From positions 3,534,001 to 3,598,000 of the forward strand of contig NZ_JBFMVT010000002.1 in the NCBI RefSeq assembly GCF_040786275.1: a DNA stretch of 64,000 nt, written 5' to 3'. The first letter of the stretch is position 1. Every line of letters begins with the position of its first letter. This DNA comes from Buttiauxella gaviniae (GTDB lineage: Bacteria; Pseudomonadota; Gammaproteobacteria; Enterobacterales; Enterobacteriaceae). A program made the translations under genes and the position numbers. A model generated the notes under the pieces. The model saw nothing but the letters and a program-made list of their open reading frames with translations. It did no database searches and had not been told where the DNA came from. Of this stretch, positions 62,494 through 64,000 are shown piece by piece.

Positions 62494-62542
62494 GTCTCAT
62501 AATCATGAAAGAGGAAGGTAGGTTGTTGTTCTGAATTATTCA
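62494..62542. repeat. Right attachment site (attR)
   Basis: Matches attL at 55865-55913 (34-bp perfect core at 62509-62542). On the minus strand it carries a GTG-initiated fragment of the sbcB start, VNNSEQQPTFLFHDYETVPEN, ending at a TGA after 25 codons. Weaker similarity to the attL flank continues rightward to about 62608. Confidence 0.9.
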
Positions 62543-62808
62543 CGATTTATACCCGCCCTTGAGTGCTGTTTAACATGTTGTTATTAAACTGAAATCCCAC
62601 TAAAACTCTCTCCATGAATCAATCGACATTTTATGATGGTGCCTATGCTCATGGTAAACCATTAGCAGGCTGCCTGCACCATAAGGGAAACCCTGCAAAA
62701 GGTGGAGGTAAATTTCTCTGTTCATATCTTTTTGCAATTTAATTGCGAAAAAAGTCGAAAACTCCAGTAAAAGAGGCGGCTGAATTTATTGTCACCGAGG
62801 GTATATCG
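62543..62808. other. Region between attR and dacD
   Basis: 266 bp with no supportable gene. Its left 65 bp resemble the sequence upstream of the resident sbcB start. A 13-bp match, CATGGTAAACCAT at 62650-62662, equals part of the integrase 5' coding region at 56128-56140, which hints at further phage-derived DNA. A dacD promoter should lie in the right part but was not identified. Confidence 0.5.
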
Positions 62809-63975
62809 TTGAAGATCCGTCTGTTTGCTGTCTGTTCACTGTTGTCACTTTCTGCTCACTCCGCTTTTGCCGACGATTCCTTTGTTAATGCGCCACCACC
62901 GCCACAAATCCAGGCGGGGTCGTGGGTTTTGATGGATTACACCACCGGGCAAGTGCTGACTGCGCAGAATGAACACGTGCGACGCAACCCGGCGAGTCTT
63001 ACCAAATTGATGACCGGCTATGTGGTCGATCGCGCTATTGATAGCGGGCGCATCACGCCGGACGATATGGTCACGGTCGGGAAAGATGCCTGGGCGAAAG
63101 GCAATCCAGTGTTCGACGGCTCTTCGCTGATGTTTCTCAAAGCGGGAGACAGATTAACGGTGCGTGATTTAAGCCGCGGTTTGATTGTTGATTCAGGGAA
63201 CGATGCCTGTGTCGCGCTGGCCGATTACGTCGCTGGCGGGCAGCCGCAATTTGTGGCGATGATGAACAAATATGTGAAGCAACTCCGTCTGCGCGATACC
63301 CACTTTGAAACCGTTCACGGCCTTGATGCGCCTGGCCAGCATAGTTCGGCCTACGATCTTGCGGTGTTATCCCGCGCAATTATCCATGGCGAACCCGATT
63401 TTTATCATATGTACAGCGAGCGTAGCCTCACCTGGAACGGCATCACTCAGCAGAACCGTAATGGTCTGCTTTGGGATAAAAATCTCAACGTGGACGGCCT
63501 GAAAACAGGCCACACCGCCACTGCGGGTTTTAACATTATCGCTTCCAGCGTTGATGGCGATCGCCGCCTGATTGCCGTCGTGATGGGCGGGGAAAGCCCT
63601 AAGGGGCGTGAAGAGCAGGCGCGTAAATTACTGCACTGGGGCCAGGATAATTTCGATACCTTGCAGGTTCTGCATAAAGGCAGAAAAATTGGCAGCGAAA
63701 CTGTCTGGTATGGCGATAAAAAAAGCGTAGACGTAGGCACAAATCAGGATGTCTATCTGGCGCTGCCAAAAGCCGAAGTGCCTAACATTAAAGCTAAATA
63801 TGTTCTCGAAAGCCAGGAGATGGAAGCGCCGGTTGCCGCAAACCAACATGTTGGCGAAATCGAGCTATTTGATCGCGACAAACTTATTGCGCACTGGCCC
63901 CTGGTGACGCTGGCAGATGTCAAAAAAGGTAGCGCCTGGTCCCGATTCAAGGATTACCTGAGCCACAAGCTGTAA
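62809..63975 (+). CDS. dacD: DacD, D-alanyl-D-alanine carboxypeptidase (PBP6b)
   Basis: 388 aa from TTG 62809, equal to E. coli DacD, preceded by CCGAGGG as ribosome binding site. The frame extends to 62743 but that adds a charged stretch ahead of the signal peptide. The signal peptide is KIRLFAVCSLLSLSAHSAFA. The active-site triad motifs are SLTK (about residue 62), SGN in VDSGNDACVALAD (about 129) and KTG in VDGLKTGHTATAGF (about 232). A C-terminal beta-domain and an amphipathic anchor (WSRFKDYLSHKL) follow. It trims pentapeptide side chains of peptidoglycan at the outer face of the inner membrane. Confidence 0.95.
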   Translation: MKIRLFAVCSLLSLSAHSAFADDSFVNAPPPPQIQAGSWVLMDYTTGQVLTAQNEHVRRNPASLTKLMTGYVVDRAIDSGRITPDDMVTVGKDAWAKGNPVFDGSSLMFLKAGDRLTVRDLSRGLIVDSGNDACVALADYVAGGQPQFVAMMNKYVKQLRLRDTHFETVHGLDAPGQHSSAYDLAVLSRAIIHGEPDFYHMYSERSLTWNGITQQNRNGLLWDKNLNVDGLKTGHTATAGFNIIASSVDGDRRLIAVVMGGESPKGREEQARKLLHWGQDNFDTLQVLHKGRKIGSETVWYGDKKSVDVGTNQDVYLALPKAEVPNIKAKYVLESQEMEAPVAANQHVGEIELFDRDKLIAHWPLVTLADVKKGSAWSRFKDYLSHKL

Positions 63976-64000
63976 TACAAGGTTTGAACAAGAAGGGTCG

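Larger units (their letters stand above)
55880..62542. mobile_element. Cryptic prophage remnant integrated at sbcB
   Basis: A 6.6-kb segment between the direct repeats at 55880-55913 and 62509-62542. In order it contains a truncated integrase, an AlpA-like regulator, a small lipoprotein and a chimeric early ORF on the minus strand, then a tailspike pseudogene, an acyltransferase, a second tailspike fragment and a second acyltransferase. The arrangement (att-int at one end, tailspike and conversion genes at the other end next to att) matches the ends of P22/Sf6-like prophages with everything between deleted. No replication, lysis, head or packaging genes remain. Confidence 0.88.

Overview
The window is a chromosomal segment of an enterobacterium (order Enterobacterales, family Enterobacteriaceae). 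Gene order matches the Escherichia/Enterobacter/Citrobacter/Buttiauxella-type arrangement asmA - yegH - colanic acid operon - galF - O-antigen locus - gnd - wzz - his operon (reversed) - yeeZ - yeeY - plaP - sbcB - dacD. The genus cannot be fixed from sequence inspection. Backbone genes are GC-balanced and close to E. coli in length and motifs. The O-antigen core (about 31.8-38 kb) and parts of the prophage remnant (about 58-62 kb) are visibly AT-rich and look imported.

Layout. 1-2991: the 3' end of asmA and convergent yegH. 2992-3770: a long untranslated leader with RcsAB-type boxes, a JUMPStart/ops element and a deleted copy of a dispersed palindromic repeat. 3771-26828: the complete colanic acid operon, wza-wzb-wzc-wcaA-B-C-D-E-F-gmd-fcl-gmm-wcaI-manC-manB-wcaJ-wzxC-wcaK-L-M, with several hairpin-forming repeats in its few intergenic gaps. 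27006-27902: galF, then a terminator and a second JUMPStart/ops. 28329-37974: O-antigen cluster rmlBDAC-wzx-wzy and four glycosyltransferases, followed by a decayed H-repeat (ISAs1-family) transposase. 39396-42053: gnd and wzz with no ugd between them. 42117-49352: hisLGDCBHAFI on the minus strand with leader peptide and attenuator. 49656-54442: yeeZ, yeeY, a GabT-type aminotransferase and the putrescine importer plaP. 54487-55914: sbcB.

55880-62542 is a 6.6-kb prophage remnant integrated in the 5' end of sbcB and bounded by a 34-bp perfect direct repeat (49 bp with two mismatches). It keeps a 3'-truncated integrase, an AlpA-like regulator, a small lipoprotein, a chimeric early-gene ORF, a frameshifted tailspike, and two different acyltransferase-3 genes. 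Each acyltransferase lies between a copy of the tailspike C-terminal coding region and a copy of a 77-bp tail sequence, so the lysogenic-conversion region looks duplicated with alternative cargo. dacD follows at the right end.

How the genes work together. Most of the window builds cell-surface polysaccharide: GDP-fucose and dTDP-rhamnose synthesis, glycosyltransferases, two Wzx/Wzy systems, export and chain-length control. Both polysaccharide operons carry RfaH-type ops elements. The prophage remnant adds genes whose family members recognise (tailspike) or modify (O-acyltransferase) surface glycans, so it fits the same theme. The his operon and the putrescine/GABA pair are metabolic.
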